From contig JACKCP010000010.1 in assembly GCA_020633955.1 (NCBI GenBank), positions 1 through 64,000 of the forward strand: a stretch of DNA of 64,000 nt, read 5' to 3'. The translations under genes were made by a program, and so were the position numbers. The DNA is from Desulfobacteraceae bacterium (GTDB lineage Bacteria; Desulfobacterota; Desulfobacteria; Desulfobacterales; JACKCP01). The notes under the pieces were generated by a model. It made no database searches. It was not told where the DNA came from and saw only the letters and a program-made list of their open reading frames with translations. Of this stretch, positions 7,666 through 16,825 are shown piece after piece (within the stretch, counting starts at the first letter, position 1; the number at the start of each line of letters is the position of its first letter).

Positions 7666-9009
7666 ATGGATTACTCTGCGGAGTACAAAAAAAAATGTGT
7701 TGATGCGGCAGAAGCTGTAAAAGTTGTAAAATCAGGAGATGTTGTAGATTACGGATTCTTCAACGGACGACCTGTAGTATGCGACAAAGCTCTTGCACAA
7801 AGACATGAAGAATTAAAAGATGTTCTTGTTCACGGAGCAGTGACTCTTCCTCCTGTTCCGGAAGTTGTTCAGAAACCAGGCTCATTTGTTTATCATGACC
7901 TTCAGTTCAGCAAGATTTCAAGGGTTCTTCAAAAAGATTACAACCTTTGTTATTATTATCCAATTATGTATCATCAGGCTCCTTCATGGTTCAGGGAAAA
8001 GATTGCACCCCATAGAAATGTTGTAATCTGCTCAGTATGTCCAATGGATAAAAAGGGTTATTTCAATCTGGGTCCCCAGAACTCTGCAACTCTGGCTGCA
8101 ATGGAAGAATCTGACTATGTAATTGTTGAAGTAAATAAAAACATGCCTGTATGTCCCGGTGGTGCTGAAGAATCAGTTCATATTTCAGATGTTGACTTTA
8201 TTGTTGAAGCTCCATCAGACTTGAAGCTTGTTGATCTTCCTGTTGCAGAACCTTCGGATGCCGACAGAAGAATTGCAGAGCATATAGTAAAGTTCATTAA
8301 AGACGGTTCATGCATTCAGCTTGGAATAGGTGCAATGCCAAATGCCGTTGGAAAAATAATTGCAGAATCAGATTTGAAAAATCTTGGCGGACATACAGAA
8401 ATGCTTTCAGATGCCTATGTAGACATGATTGAATCAGGCAGGATGAACGGCAAGATGAAAAAAATTGATAAAAACCGTGTCCCATACACTTTTGCCCTTG
8501 GAAGCCAGAGGCTTTATGATTTTATTGACAATAACCCTGCAGCAGCTTCCTATTCAGTAAACTATACAAATGATCCCAAAGTTATTTCAGAGCTTGATGA
8601 TTTTATTTCAATAAACAATGCACTTCAGGTAGACCTTTATTCCCAGGTAAATGCCGAAAGCCTTGGAACAAGCCAGGTTTCAGGAAACGGTGGAATGTGG
8701 GATTTTGTAATTGGAGCACAATGGTCTAAAAACGGAAAAAGCTTTATCTGTCTTACATCTACATTTAAAGATTCAAATGGTAATGACCAGTCAAGAATCC
8801 TTCCTGTTTTTGAACCCGGCTCAATTGTAACAATTCCAAGGCATCAGACAGACTATATTGTAACTGAGTTTGGAGCTGTTCAGGTAAGAGCCCAGTCAAC
8901 CTGGAAAAGAGCGGAGCTTGTCATAAGTATTGCACATCCTGATTTCAGGGAAGATCTCATAAAAGAAGCTGAAAAAATGAAAATCTGGAGAAATTCAAAT
9001 AAAAAGTAG
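7666..9009 (+). CDS. Acetyl-CoA hydrolase/transferase family CoA-transferase
   Basis: Predicted to move CoA between an acyl-CoA and acetate (4-hydroxybutyrate or butyryl-CoA:acetate type). The N-terminal half contains SGDVVDYGFFNGRP. The middle has LGIGAMPNAVGKI followed by GGHTEMLSDAYVDMI, in which the Glu of HTEM is the catalytic residue that forms the CoA thioester in this family. The C-terminal GGMWDFVIGAQWSKNGKSF block is also conserved. The length of 447 residues is normal. I prefer the ATG at 7666 to the one at 7651 because AAAGGA lies six bases before it. Control is by the sigma-54 promoter upstream. The substrate cannot be settled from sequence; the FadL-type porin downstream hints at fatty acid or aromatic acid use. 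Confidence 0.88.
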   Translation: MDYSAEYKKKCVDAAEAVKVVKSGDVVDYGFFNGRPVVCDKALAQRHEELKDVLVHGAVTLPPVPEVVQKPGSFVYHDLQFSKISRVLQKDYNLCYYYPIMYHQAPSWFREKIAPHRNVVICSVCPMDKKGYFNLGPQNSATLAAMEESDYVIVEVNKNMPVCPGGAEESVHISDVDFIVEAPSDLKLVDLPVAEPSDADRRIAEHIVKFIKDGSCIQLGIGAMPNAVGKIIAESDLKNLGGHTEMLSDAYVDMIESGRMNGKMKKIDKNRVPYTFALGSQRLYDFIDNNPAAASYSVNYTNDPKVISELDDFISINNALQVDLYSQVNAESLGTSQVSGNGGMWDFVIGAQWSKNGKSFICLTSTFKDSNGNDQSRILPVFEPGSIVTIPRHQTDYIVTEFGAVQVRAQSTWKRAELVISIAHPDFREDLIKEAEKMKIWRNSNKK

Positions 9010-9035
9010 GCTTTTATTTCTTAATAAAGAATTTT

Positions 9036-9210
9036 TGTAACTATTCATCTGTAAACTGAGAAAAAAGCCAGTTTGCTGAAAGAACGGCTGCTGCATTGTT
9101 TCTTAGCCGGTTTCAGGAGATAGTTTTTTATCTCCTGCCTCAAAGCGTTAGCAAGAATGAGGCTCAGAAATGATGCAGCAGCCGTTCCAAATTAACTGAA
9201 CAGCTGCACA
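9036..9210 (+). repeat. Hairpin repeat family 1, copy A
   Basis: About 175 bases with imperfect inverted ends (TGTAACTATTCA at the left, CTGAACAGCTGCACA at the right). Inside, CGGCTGCTGCAT pairs with ATGCAGCAGCCG and GGAGATA pairs with TATCTCC, so nearly the whole element can fold into one long hairpin. It holds no open frame. Related copies are at 22551-22720, 35316-35486 (reversed) and 51768-51870 (reversed, half). All lie directly after genes. Confidence 0.75.
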
Positions 9211-9226
9211 TTTTTAAACAATTATC

Positions 9227-10420
9227 ATGGAGAGAAGAAAATTGAATAAGCTGAAAATAACCGGGGTTTTGCTTTGTATGATGGTTTTCCCAATAAGTGC
9301 ATCAGCAACATTTATTGATAATAATACAAACCTAAGTGCTGAATGGACAAGAATGCAGGCAAGAACAGGCTCTTTTGACTCAATGGATGCCATTACATAC
9401 AACCCTGCCGGAACTGCAAAAATGGAAGACGGATTTTATCTGAGCCTTCAGAATCAGGTTCTTCCAAAGGCCTATTCCCACGAATATAACGGCGTAAAAT
9501 ATGAAGCAGACAACACCACAACTTTTGTTCCCGGCTTTTTTGCAATGAATAAAAAAGGGAAATGGTCTCAGTTTGCAGGAGTAAACGTTATAGGCGGCGG
9601 AGGATCTCTTGAGTATCCTGACAGTATTTATACAAAAATGGGAGCCGGTGCAGTAAACCTTACTCCTGGAATGGAAAGCATTTATACAAGTGTCTATATG
9701 GGACTGATTGCAGGAGGAGCCTTCAGTGTGAATGAAAAACTTTCAGTTTCACTTGCAGGAAGGCTTGTATATGGTCTTAACAGTCTTGAAATTGAAGACG
9801 GAGATGTTCTTGAACTTGAAAAAACAGCTGTTGGGTTTGCACCAATAATAGGTATTAACTATCAGATAAATGAAAAGCTTAATATAGGTTTCAGGCATGA
9901 ATTTAAAACATCCCTTGAATTTGAAGTTGATGAAATGAAAGGTGCAATGGCACCTCAGATGCAGGCTTTGACAGGAATAAAAAAAGGGAACAAGGCCAGA
10001 AAGGATTTTCCTGCTCTGACAGCCCTTGGAGCTTCTTATATGATCACCAAAAAGCTTAAACTTGCCGCTGATTTTACATACTGCTGGAATGAAGAAGTAA
10101 ACTGGGATGAAGATCCAAAAGGAGACAATGCCTGGGAGCTGGGTCTTGGAGCGGAATATGAAATTAAGGAAGGCCTTAAAATAAGTACAGGTTATTCATA
10201 CGTAGATGCAGGGCTTGATGTTGACGATTACTCAACTGCCATAGGAAAAAACCCTTATCATCTTTTTGGGGGCGGTTTTATGATTTCTCCAATGAAGAAT
10301 ATGAGTCTTAACTTTGGTGCAAGCAGGCTTTTCTATGATGAAAAGACAGATTCCAGAGGAATAAAGTATGAAAAAGAACTCTGGATTTTAGGAGCTGGAA
10401 TTGAATACAGATTTGATTAA
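9227..10420 (+). CDS. FadL-family outer-membrane transporter (OMPP1)
   Basis: A 14-strand-type outer-membrane porin for hydrophobic compounds such as long-chain fatty acids or aromatics. A signal peptide covers about residues 1-27 and ends in SASA. The family motif NPAGTA appears near residue 60 after DAITY, and the rest is alternating beta strand (for example GLKISTGYSYVDAG) ending in EYRFD. The length of 397 residues is normal. The plus-strand ATG at 9227 lacks a ribosome site; a TTG at 9242 has GGAGAGAAG in front of it and may be the true start. The CoA-transferase upstream suggests a shared role in acyl substrate uptake and activation. A terminator follows at 10492. Confidence 0.88.
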   Translation: MERRKLNKLKITGVLLCMMVFPISASATFIDNNTNLSAEWTRMQARTGSFDSMDAITYNPAGTAKMEDGFYLSLQNQVLPKAYSHEYNGVKYEADNTTTFVPGFFAMNKKGKWSQFAGVNVIGGGGSLEYPDSIYTKMGAGAVNLTPGMESIYTSVYMGLIAGGAFSVNEKLSVSLAGRLVYGLNSLEIEDGDVLELEKTAVGFAPIIGINYQINEKLNIGFRHEFKTSLEFEVDEMKGAMAPQMQALTGIKKGNKARKDFPALTALGASYMITKKLKLAADFTYCWNEEVNWDEDPKGDNAWELGLGAEYEIKEGLKISTGYSYVDAGLDVDDYSTAIGKNPYHLFGGGFMISPMKNMSLNFGASRLFYDEKTDSRGIKYEKELWILGAGIEYRFD

Positions 10421-10491
10421 TTTTAAGTCTGCAGTTTTTTTTGTTTGCCATAATAATGGAAGTCCGTGTTAACCCGCCTTTTTTATAACAG

Positions 10492-10510
10492 GGCCGGCAT
10501 TTTGCCGGCC
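10492..10510 (+). terminator. Rho-independent terminator after the FadL gene
   Basis: GGCCGGCA and TGCCGGCC form an 8-base stem around TTT, followed by TTGAACTTTTTT. It ends the FadL transcript and separates it from the convergent gene at 10527. Confidence 0.85.
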
Positions 10511-10526
10511 TTGAACTTTTTTAAAA

Positions 10527-11294
10527 TCAGGAGAAAAGTCTTTTTTGAAAACGTGTGCCAAGACCGTCCAGAAAATTATTCCATGGATTATTGTTTTCCC
10601 TGTTTCGCTCTTCCATCTGGGCCTTCATATCCTCAAAAAGCCTGTCAATGGCTGATAAAACTTTATCTTTTGGAATTTCAGTGTTTTTTGCAGTGTCTGC
10701 AGCTTCGTCTGTAAGCTTTTCAAGAAGGGATTTTCCCATATCTGAAATTTTTGTCTCCGGTTGTGGAAGCTCCTGGGTATCTGTTCTCTGGAAAGTCGAT
10801 TTTTCAATGTAATTATATTGTTTTGTGGCTGAATATGAAAGGTTTGCTTCAAACCCTCCGATTGTGTCAAGTCCTGCAATTGATACAGCCTTGTCAACAG
10901 CTTTATCAAGATTTCCGTTTGAAAGATGCTTCATTGCTTTTTCAAGTTTTTTTATGGCCTTGTTTATATCCCTTAATTCTTCCTTGCTGAAGTCTCCTTC
11001 AAGAGAAATTTCATAGGAACTGCTGTAGTTGAGGCTTGCTGAAAAACCGTTCATGGAAGTCATTGAATCATTTGTTTTTTTAAATGCTGAATAGGTTGTC
11101 ATTTCAGCATCATAGGCTGAAGAAGATGTTAGGGTAACAATATCTCCTTCTTTGGTTGTAAGTTTAAGTTCCGTTTCCTTGGTTTCAGATTTTGCAATTC
11201 TTCCGGCATTTAAAGACTCGGTTTTTACCAGACTCTGATCACCACGGGACTGATCCTGCAGAGGCAGGTTTATGGGTGTGAAATTCAGTTCCAT
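10527..11294 (-). CDS. Hypothetical protein with helical core
   Basis: I do not recognise a family. The 255-residue product has no signal peptide or membrane segment. The N-terminal half is polar and Ser/Thr-rich (ELKLTTKEGDIVTLTSSSAYDAE). A repeated-looking strand and helix follow: FSASLNYSSSYEISLEGD, then ELRDINKAIKKLEKAMKHLSNGNLDKAVDKA. A similar FEANLSYSATKQYNYIEKS segment occurs later. The C-terminus is charged and helical. AAGGAGG precedes the ATG at a good distance, so it is a real gene. The short EGD-helix pattern is reminiscent of proteins of unknown function found near flagellar or adhesin genes, but nothing nearby supports that. Confidence 0.7.
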   Translation of the reverse strand: MELNFTPINLPLQDQSRGDQSLVKTESLNAGRIAKSETKETELKLTTKEGDIVTLTSSSAYDAEMTTYSAFKKTNDSMTSMNGFSASLNYSSSYEISLEGDFSKEELRDINKAIKKLEKAMKHLSNGNLDKAVDKAVSIAGLDTIGGFEANLSYSATKQYNYIEKSTFQRTDTQELPQPETKISDMGKSLLEKLTDEAADTAKNTEIPKDKVLSAIDRLFEDMKAQMEERNRENNNPWNNFLDGLGTRFQKRLFS

Positions 11295-11568
11295 GGACTT
11301 TCCTCCTTGTTAATATAAATTTATATTACTCTTTTCGGCGGGAAAAAATAAAACTTTATAATGAGTTGACAAAAATATTTAGATATTATTTAGATAATTA
11401 TATTTTTTAAATATAATTATTTTGTGAATTTTTTCAATTTTGCTGTATTTACCGAGTTGAGTTATATCAAAATATAAGCAAAATCCTGATATATTCTTGC
11501 TGTATTATGAGTGAAATTGAAACTGATTCTAATCAGTTAATCTTTATTTAGAATAGGAGAAAAATTAA

Positions 11569-12459
11569 ATGGTAAGAATTTTTAAATTTGTTAACTGCTG
11601 TTTCGTAATATTTATGATTTTTTTATTTACAGGATGTAATAGCAGTTCCGGTGGTGGATCATCTGATAAAACTCCAGCATCATCGACTTCTTTTTCGCCT
11701 GTTAGGGCCGTATCCGTAGATGGAGGAAAAGAGGTTCCAATTTATTGGAAATATCGACTTATGGATGGAGAATATTTATCTTTTGATCAGAGCGGTATAG
11801 AATTAGATTTTAATTTTAATGATATTATTATTAAAATTAATGGAAATAAAAGAACTGTTGAAACAGGTGGAGATCTTTCAGGATATGCATATAGTTATAA
11901 CGAATCCTTTGGAGGAGACTTCAGCCTTACAGTAACAGAATCCCTTGGTGACAACTTTGATTCGACAATGGTTTTATCTTCTGAAACAGATATGAGCATG
12001 TCCTTGTCTGGAGGAGGAGAATCATTAAAAGCTGATTTTGTTTCTCAGATTGAATTTGATACGGCATGTCAATGGTTTATTGATAATGATAATTTAGACA
12101 CATTTGGAATAGGTTATATTTATAATAATTCATCATCAGGAACTGTTAATTCAAAAGTATATATGAGTGATTACGGCGAGGAATCTTTTTCCAGTTATGT
12201 AAGTAATCATGATCAATGGCAGATTGTGGATTATAAAAGCAGCGTTACTGTAAATGGTAAAGTATATAATGACGTTTTTGTAGTCGAGAGGGAAACACAG
12301 GTTCCTGATATAAGTAATGGTTATAATGCCATGGATAATATTACAATAACCTATTGGGTTGCCAGAGGGATTGGGATGATTAAAGGTTATGGCTATTTAC
12401 AGATATTAGGCCATTCCATTGATATTGAGCTGGTTGAAACTAATTTGGTGCAGAATTAA
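11569..12459 (+). CDS. Putative lipoprotein of unknown function
   Basis: A 296-residue secreted protein. A hydrophobic signal ends in the lipobox LFTGC, giving a lipidated Cys near residue 23, followed by a Ser/Gly-rich linker (NSSSGGGSSDKTPASS). The mature part is acidic and rich in Asn, Ser and aromatic residues, which suggests beta structure, with no motif that I can name. AATAGGAGAAAA precedes the ATG. It stands alone between the hypothetical gene at 10527 and the RND operon, with its own terminator at 12476. Confidence 0.75.
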   Translation: MVRIFKFVNCCFVIFMIFLFTGCNSSSGGGSSDKTPASSTSFSPVRAVSVDGGKEVPIYWKYRLMDGEYLSFDQSGIELDFNFNDIIIKINGNKRTVETGGDLSGYAYSYNESFGGDFSLTVTESLGDNFDSTMVLSSETDMSMSLSGGGESLKADFVSQIEFDTACQWFIDNDNLDTFGIGYIYNNSSSGTVNSKVYMSDYGEESFSSYVSNHDQWQIVDYKSSVTVNGKVYNDVFVVERETQVPDISNGYNAMDNITITYWVARGIGMIKGYGYLQILGHSIDIELVETNLVQN

Positions 12460-12475
12460 TTAAAATATTTTAAAG

Positions 12476-12510
12476 AGCTGGCAGTCTTAATTTTTTTAAA
12501 TCTGCCAGCT
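12476..12510 (+). terminator. Terminator after the lipoprotein gene
   Basis: AGCTGGCAG and CTGCCAGCT form a perfect 9-base stem around a 17-base AT loop, followed by GTTTCTGTTTTT. The T-run is on the plus strand, matching the gene upstream. Confidence 0.75.
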
Positions 12511-12602
12511 GTTTCTGTTTTTGTGATTTTTTTAAGAATTTTTTAAGAAAAAGGTCTTTTTTATTCATTTCTCCGTTAAATTTAAAGTTTATAACTTTCT
12601 TG

Positions 12603-12640
12603 AACTGAACAAAAAAACCTTGTTTTCAGCCACTGAAAAA
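12603..12640 (-). repeat. Short 3'-end repeat, copy a
   Basis: A motif of about 40 bases just downstream of the RND gene stop. On the minus strand it reads CAGTGGCTGAAAAC, then TTTTTTTGTTCAGTTCAAG. Similar sequences lie after the minus-strand stops at 21974, 24699 and 62910. The CTGAA and TTCAG parts can pair, so it may act in 3'-end formation. Confidence 0.45.
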
Positions 12641-12643
12641 ATT

Positions 12644-15600
12644 TTAATAACTTACCCTGAAAAATATTTTGTAAAGCACAGGAACAAAAACAAGGGTAAG
12701 AACAGTTGCGAATAAAAGACCGAAAATTATTGATATCGCCATTGGTTCCCACATGACACCGCCTCCAAGCCAGAGAGGAATAAGTCCAAGAGCTGTTGTG
12801 GCTGTTGTCAGAAGAATCGGCCTGAGTCTTTGAATTCCGGCATCTATGATAGCATGGAAAGTGTCTTTGCTGTTTTCGGTTTCCTCGATTTTGATTCTGT
12901 CAATCAGAACAATGGCATTGTTAATTACAATTCCAGCAAGTGAAATCACTCCCAGAAATCCCATGAATCCAAAATATGAACCTGTTATGAAAAGGCCTGC
13001 AATTACCCCTATCAGTCCAAGAGGTATTGTTAAAATTATTATAAGAGGTTTTCTTAAGGAGTTGAACTGGGCTATTAAAACTATGACTATTACAAAAAAT
13101 GATATCGGAAGCTTTCTTGCAACTGCACCCATTGCATCTGCACTTCCCTCAGCATCTCCTCCCAGTTCAAAGGTGATTTTGTTTTGTTTCAGGCTTTTGT
13201 TTTCATTCAGCCAGGGTGTAACCGCATTTGTAATTTCAGACGCTGTAAAGCCTGATTTTACATCTGATGTTACAGTCACTGTTTTTGTAAGATCCCTTCT
13301 AAGTATTTTGGTGGGCTGCCATTCAACCCTTATATCCGCAACCTGTGACAGTGGAACTCCCTTTCCTGTCTGCTGTGCATAGATATTTATGGTTTTAAGG
13401 TCATCCAGTTTCAGGGATTCTGCTTTTTCATTTTTCATTATTATGGGAATGGATTTGTCGCCTTGTCTGAAAGCGCCTGTTGAAACACCTGAAAGTATTG
13501 TCTGAAGTGAAACCGCAATGTCCTGGTTTGTTATTCCGGCCATCTGTGCCGAGGCTGTATTTATATCTATTACAAGCTTTTTGGTTTTCATTCCCCAGTT
13601 GTCGTCAACATTTTTTGTTCCTGGTATTGTCCGCAGTTTTTCCTTGATTTCTTCCGCAGTCAAATAGAGGCTGTCAATATTTTTTCCTGAAAGTCTTATT
13701 TCAACAGGATTTGCAGAGCCTCCTCCGCTGAGAAGTCTTGAAACAGTGTAGGTTGCATCGGGGAAATTATTGAAAATAAAAGAATCAACCTTTTCAATCA
13801 CATAATCATTTATATTGTCAGATGTTGTATTTAAAAGAATATGTGCAGAGTTTGGATTTGATTCAGGCGGTTTGTACCCAAGATCGTATTTGGGAGCACC
13901 TTCGCCTATGTATGACGAGTAGTTTACAATTCCTTCCTTCCCGGGTTTAGCGGAAAGGTTTTTCTGTACAAATTCTTCAACTTTTTCAACAACAGATGCA
14001 GTTCTTTCAATTGCAGTTCCAATTGGCAGTTCAATATTTACTGTGACAAGTGCCCTGTCGCTTTTTTCCATGAAGACAAAAGGAACCTTTGAACCGAGCA
14101 TAATGGAAAGAAAAAAAAGAACAAGAATAGATGCAACTGTTAAAAAGGAATTTTTAAGGCAGAATATTAGAAATTTCCTGTATAAAGAAGCAGTTCTTTC
14201 AAAAACAGAGCTTTGTTTTTCGCTTTTACCGGAAGATTTTTTTATACCGTATACGCAGAAAAGAGCAATTATTGTAAGGGTCAGAATCCAGGAGCTCAAA
14301 AGAGCGTATGTAACAACCACAAAAATGTTTCCCATGATTTCACCCATTACAGAATCTGCAAGAAAAAAAGCCATAAATGCTGCAGAAGTTGTTATGGATG
14401 ATGTAAGAAGAGGAATCATAAGTTCTTTTGAAGATTCAATTGCGGCATTAAGTGAACTTTTTCCTTCCTCCATCTTAACAAGAACCGACTCAGACATAAC
14501 TATGCCGTTGTCAACAAGCATTCCAAGGGCGATGATGAGTGAAGCAAGTGAAACTTTGTTAAGACCGATGTCTGTAAGATACATGAGAAAAATTGTAGAA
14601 ACAATTGCACACGGAATCAGGGATGCAACAATAAGTCCTGTTCTGAGGCCCAGAAAAAGAAGCATTACCGCCAGAACCACCACAACGGACTGAAGAAGGT
14701 TTCCCACAAAATCGTTTACTGATTTTTCAACAACAAAATCCTGGGACGCAACTCTTTCAAACTCGACTCCGTAGGGGTATTTCTGCCTAAGCTCATTAAG
14801 CTTTTCATCAATCTGTATGCCGAGATTTATTATATTTCCGCCTTTTTTTAAGTTCACTCCTATGGCAAGTCCGGGAGTACCGTTTATTCTCACAAGGTTT
14901 TTGCGCGGTTCCTCATAGCCTTTTCTTATTTTTGAAATATTTGAAAGTCTTATGATTTTTCCTTCGCTTGAAGAAACAATCATGTTTTTAAGGTCTTCAA
15001 GACTTTCAAAGTTTCCGGTCGGTTCAAGAATGATTCTTTGTTCGCCAACCTTAATTTCACCGCCTGGAATTATTATGTTTGTTTTTGAAATCAGATCGCT
15101 CAGCTTTGCTTTGGTGAGACCTGTTTCAAGAAGTCTTGCATCATCAAATTCTACATAGATTCTTTCATTCTGTTTTCCCGCTATTTCAACTTTTGCGGCG
15201 TCAGGCAGCTTGATAAGCTCATCTCTTATTTCATCAGCGATATCATTCATTTCAGCAAAAGAATAGCCTTCGGCTGTAAGTCCTGCAATTATTCCGAAAA
15301 CATCTCCTGCTTCGTCATTGATTTTTACTGAACAGCCTTCAGGAAGATCTTTTTTTACATCTTCAACCTTTCTTCTTATACGGTCAAAAACCGGCTGAAG
15401 ATCATATACATTCTCCTTTAAGTTTATACTGACTATAGATATTCCTGTTCTTGATTCGCTTGTAATGTAGTCAACTTCAGGTATTTCCTGTACAACTTTT
15501 TCTATCTTGTCTGAAATAAGGTTTTCTACCCTGTCCGGACTTGCTCCCGAATATGTGGTCACAACATTCATGTATCTGATAAGAAAAGGAGGCATGTCGT

Positions 15601-15700
15601 CACGGGGCATTGATTTAAAGTATGACATTCCGCTTATTATTATTACAGCAAGTATGGAAAGCGTAAGCACATAATTTTTTATGGAAAATTTTGTAAGCAT
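12644..15700 (-). CDS. RND efflux pump, inner-membrane subunit
   Basis: A 1018-residue proton-driven exporter of the AcrB/MdtB type that forms the trimeric inner-membrane part of a tripartite pump. It has an N-terminal transmembrane helix, the periplasmic loop beginning MPRDDMPPF, a bundle of helices around residues 330-500 with ALGMLVDNGIVMSES in TM4, a second loop and a second bundle. In AcrB the TM4 motif is VDDAIV; here the second acidic residue is Asn, as in several divergent RND pumps. The end PLWLGGGVMWEPMAI and VFVPVLYKIFF is typical. It follows the fusion protein gene by 17 bases in an operon with the outer-membrane gene. GGAG lies 6-7 bases before the ATG. The substrate is unknown. 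Confidence 0.92.
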   Translation of the reverse strand: MLTKFSIKNYVLTLSILAVIIISGMSYFKSMPRDDMPPFLIRYMNVVTTYSGASPDRVENLISDKIEKVVQEIPEVDYITSESRTGISIVSINLKENVYDLQPVFDRIRRKVEDVKKDLPEGCSVKINDEAGDVFGIIAGLTAEGYSFAEMNDIADEIRDELIKLPDAAKVEIAGKQNERIYVEFDDARLLETGLTKAKLSDLISKTNIIIPGGEIKVGEQRIILEPTGNFESLEDLKNMIVSSSEGKIIRLSNISKIRKGYEEPRKNLVRINGTPGLAIGVNLKKGGNIINLGIQIDEKLNELRQKYPYGVEFERVASQDFVVEKSVNDFVGNLLQSVVVVLAVMLLFLGLRTGLIVASLIPCAIVSTIFLMYLTDIGLNKVSLASLIIALGMLVDNGIVMSESVLVKMEEGKSSLNAAIESSKELMIPLLTSSITTSAAFMAFFLADSVMGEIMGNIFVVVTYALLSSWILTLTIIALFCVYGIKKSSGKSEKQSSVFERTASLYRKFLIFCLKNSFLTVASILVLFFLSIMLGSKVPFVFMEKSDRALVTVNIELPIGTAIERTASVVEKVEEFVQKNLSAKPGKEGIVNYSSYIGEGAPKYDLGYKPPESNPNSAHILLNTTSDNINDYVIEKVDSFIFNNFPDATYTVSRLLSGGGSANPVEIRLSGKNIDSLYLTAEEIKEKLRTIPGTKNVDDNWGMKTKKLVIDINTASAQMAGITNQDIAVSLQTILSGVSTGAFRQGDKSIPIIMKNEKAESLKLDDLKTINIYAQQTGKGVPLSQVADIRVEWQPTKILRRDLTKTVTVTSDVKSGFTASEITNAVTPWLNENKSLKQNKITFELGGDAEGSADAMGAVARKLPISFFVIVIVLIAQFNSLRKPLIIILTIPLGLIGVIAGLFITGSYFGFMGFLGVISLAGIVINNAIVLIDRIKIEETENSKDTFHAIIDAGIQRLRPILLTTATTALGLIPLWLGGGVMWEPMAISIIFGLLFATVLTLVFVPVLYKIFFRVSY

Positions 15701-15717
15701 TTTTTTCTCCGGAATCT

Positions 15718-16806
15718 TTATTCAAGCCTGACTTTAAGTCCGCTGGAAAGTTTTGAAATACCTGCTGTTACTATAAGCTCGCCGTTTTCTATTCCGCTTG
15801 TTATTTCAAATCCCCTGTCAGTTATTTCTCCTGTTTCGACTTTTCTTTTTTCAACTGTTCCAAAACCGTCTTTTTCAGGTGTGACTATGTAGACAAAATT
15901 GCCGGAACTGTCTTCTCCAACAGAATGAATGGGAACCATGAGATTTCCCGAAGATGAAAGGTTTTTAAAATCAAACCTTACATCAGCAGGCATTCCCGGT
16001 CTGATTTTGGATGAAGGATTTAAAATTTCAATTTTAACCGGATAGGTGGAAGACTCCTTGTCTATGCTGTATGAAACCTCTGTTACCTTTCCATTGAAAA
16101 TCTTGTCTTTTATGGAGTTGAATTCTATCTGGGCAATATCACCCTGTCTGATAGAGGAAATATAAATTTCAGGTATTCCGGTACTAATTTCCATGATGTC
16201 AAAGGACTGGATTTCAAGAAATACCTGGCCTGCATTGATATTTTCACCTTCTTCGGCAGATTTGCTTGAAGCAATACCCGATACCGGAGCAAAAAGCCTG
16301 TAGTATCCAAGCTCTCTCTGCTGCAGTTCAGCATTTCTTTTATCTGCAAGCCAGGCTGCATTTGCATTGGCAAAATTATCCTTTGCAGCTTCATATTCGT
16401 TTAAGGAAATATTGTTGTTCTCATAAAGGCTCTTAAGTCTTTCAAGGTTTGACAGAGCTGTTTTTCTGTAAACTTCTGATCTGTTAAGAGCTGCAATCAT
16501 TTTTTCATATTTGATCTGAGCGTCTGAATCGTCAAGTTCTGCAATAAGAAATCCCTTGTTTACCCTGTCGCCTTCACGAACATTGATTTTTTCTATCTTG
16601 CCTCCCACTCTGAAGCTCAATCTGGAAATTTTTCCTGATTTGGAAACCCCTGAAAAAGTTCTTGAATATTTGTCGCTTGCGTTAAAAACCTGAATATATT
16701 TTACAGGCCTTATGACCTCCTGCTCCTGAATTTTATTCTCATCTGAGCATGAGAAAAGAGCAGAAACCATAATAAGAACAAGTGCTGTTTTGACTGTTGA
16801 GTGCAT
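15718..16806 (-). CDS. RND pump periplasmic adaptor (membrane fusion protein), lipoprotein
   Basis: A 362-residue adaptor that links the pump to the outer-membrane channel. A signal ends in the lipobox LFSC, so the mature protein is likely anchored by lipid to the inner membrane. The order of parts is a first lipoyl half (GGKIEKINVREGDRVNKGFLIAELDDSD), a helical hairpin, the second lipoyl half (LFAPVSGIASSKSAEEGENINAGQVF) and beta-barrel and membrane-proximal domains ending in IVTAGISKLSSGLKVRLE. The preceding CAGGAG gives a good start. It sits between the outer-membrane and inner-membrane subunit genes. Confidence 0.92.
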   Translation of the reverse strand: MHSTVKTALVLIMVSALFSCSDENKIQEQEVIRPVKYIQVFNASDKYSRTFSGVSKSGKISRLSFRVGGKIEKINVREGDRVNKGFLIAELDDSDAQIKYEKMIAALNRSEVYRKTALSNLERLKSLYENNNISLNEYEAAKDNFANANAAWLADKRNAELQQRELGYYRLFAPVSGIASSKSAEEGENINAGQVFLEIQSFDIMEISTGIPEIYISSIRQGDIAQIEFNSIKDKIFNGKVTEVSYSIDKESSTYPVKIEILNPSSKIRPGMPADVRFDFKNLSSSGNLMVPIHSVGEDSSGNFVYIVTPEKDGFGTVEKRKVETGEITDRGFEITSGIENGELIVTAGISKLSSGLKVRLE

Positions 16807-16825
16807 TTTTGCTCCTGACTGGAAA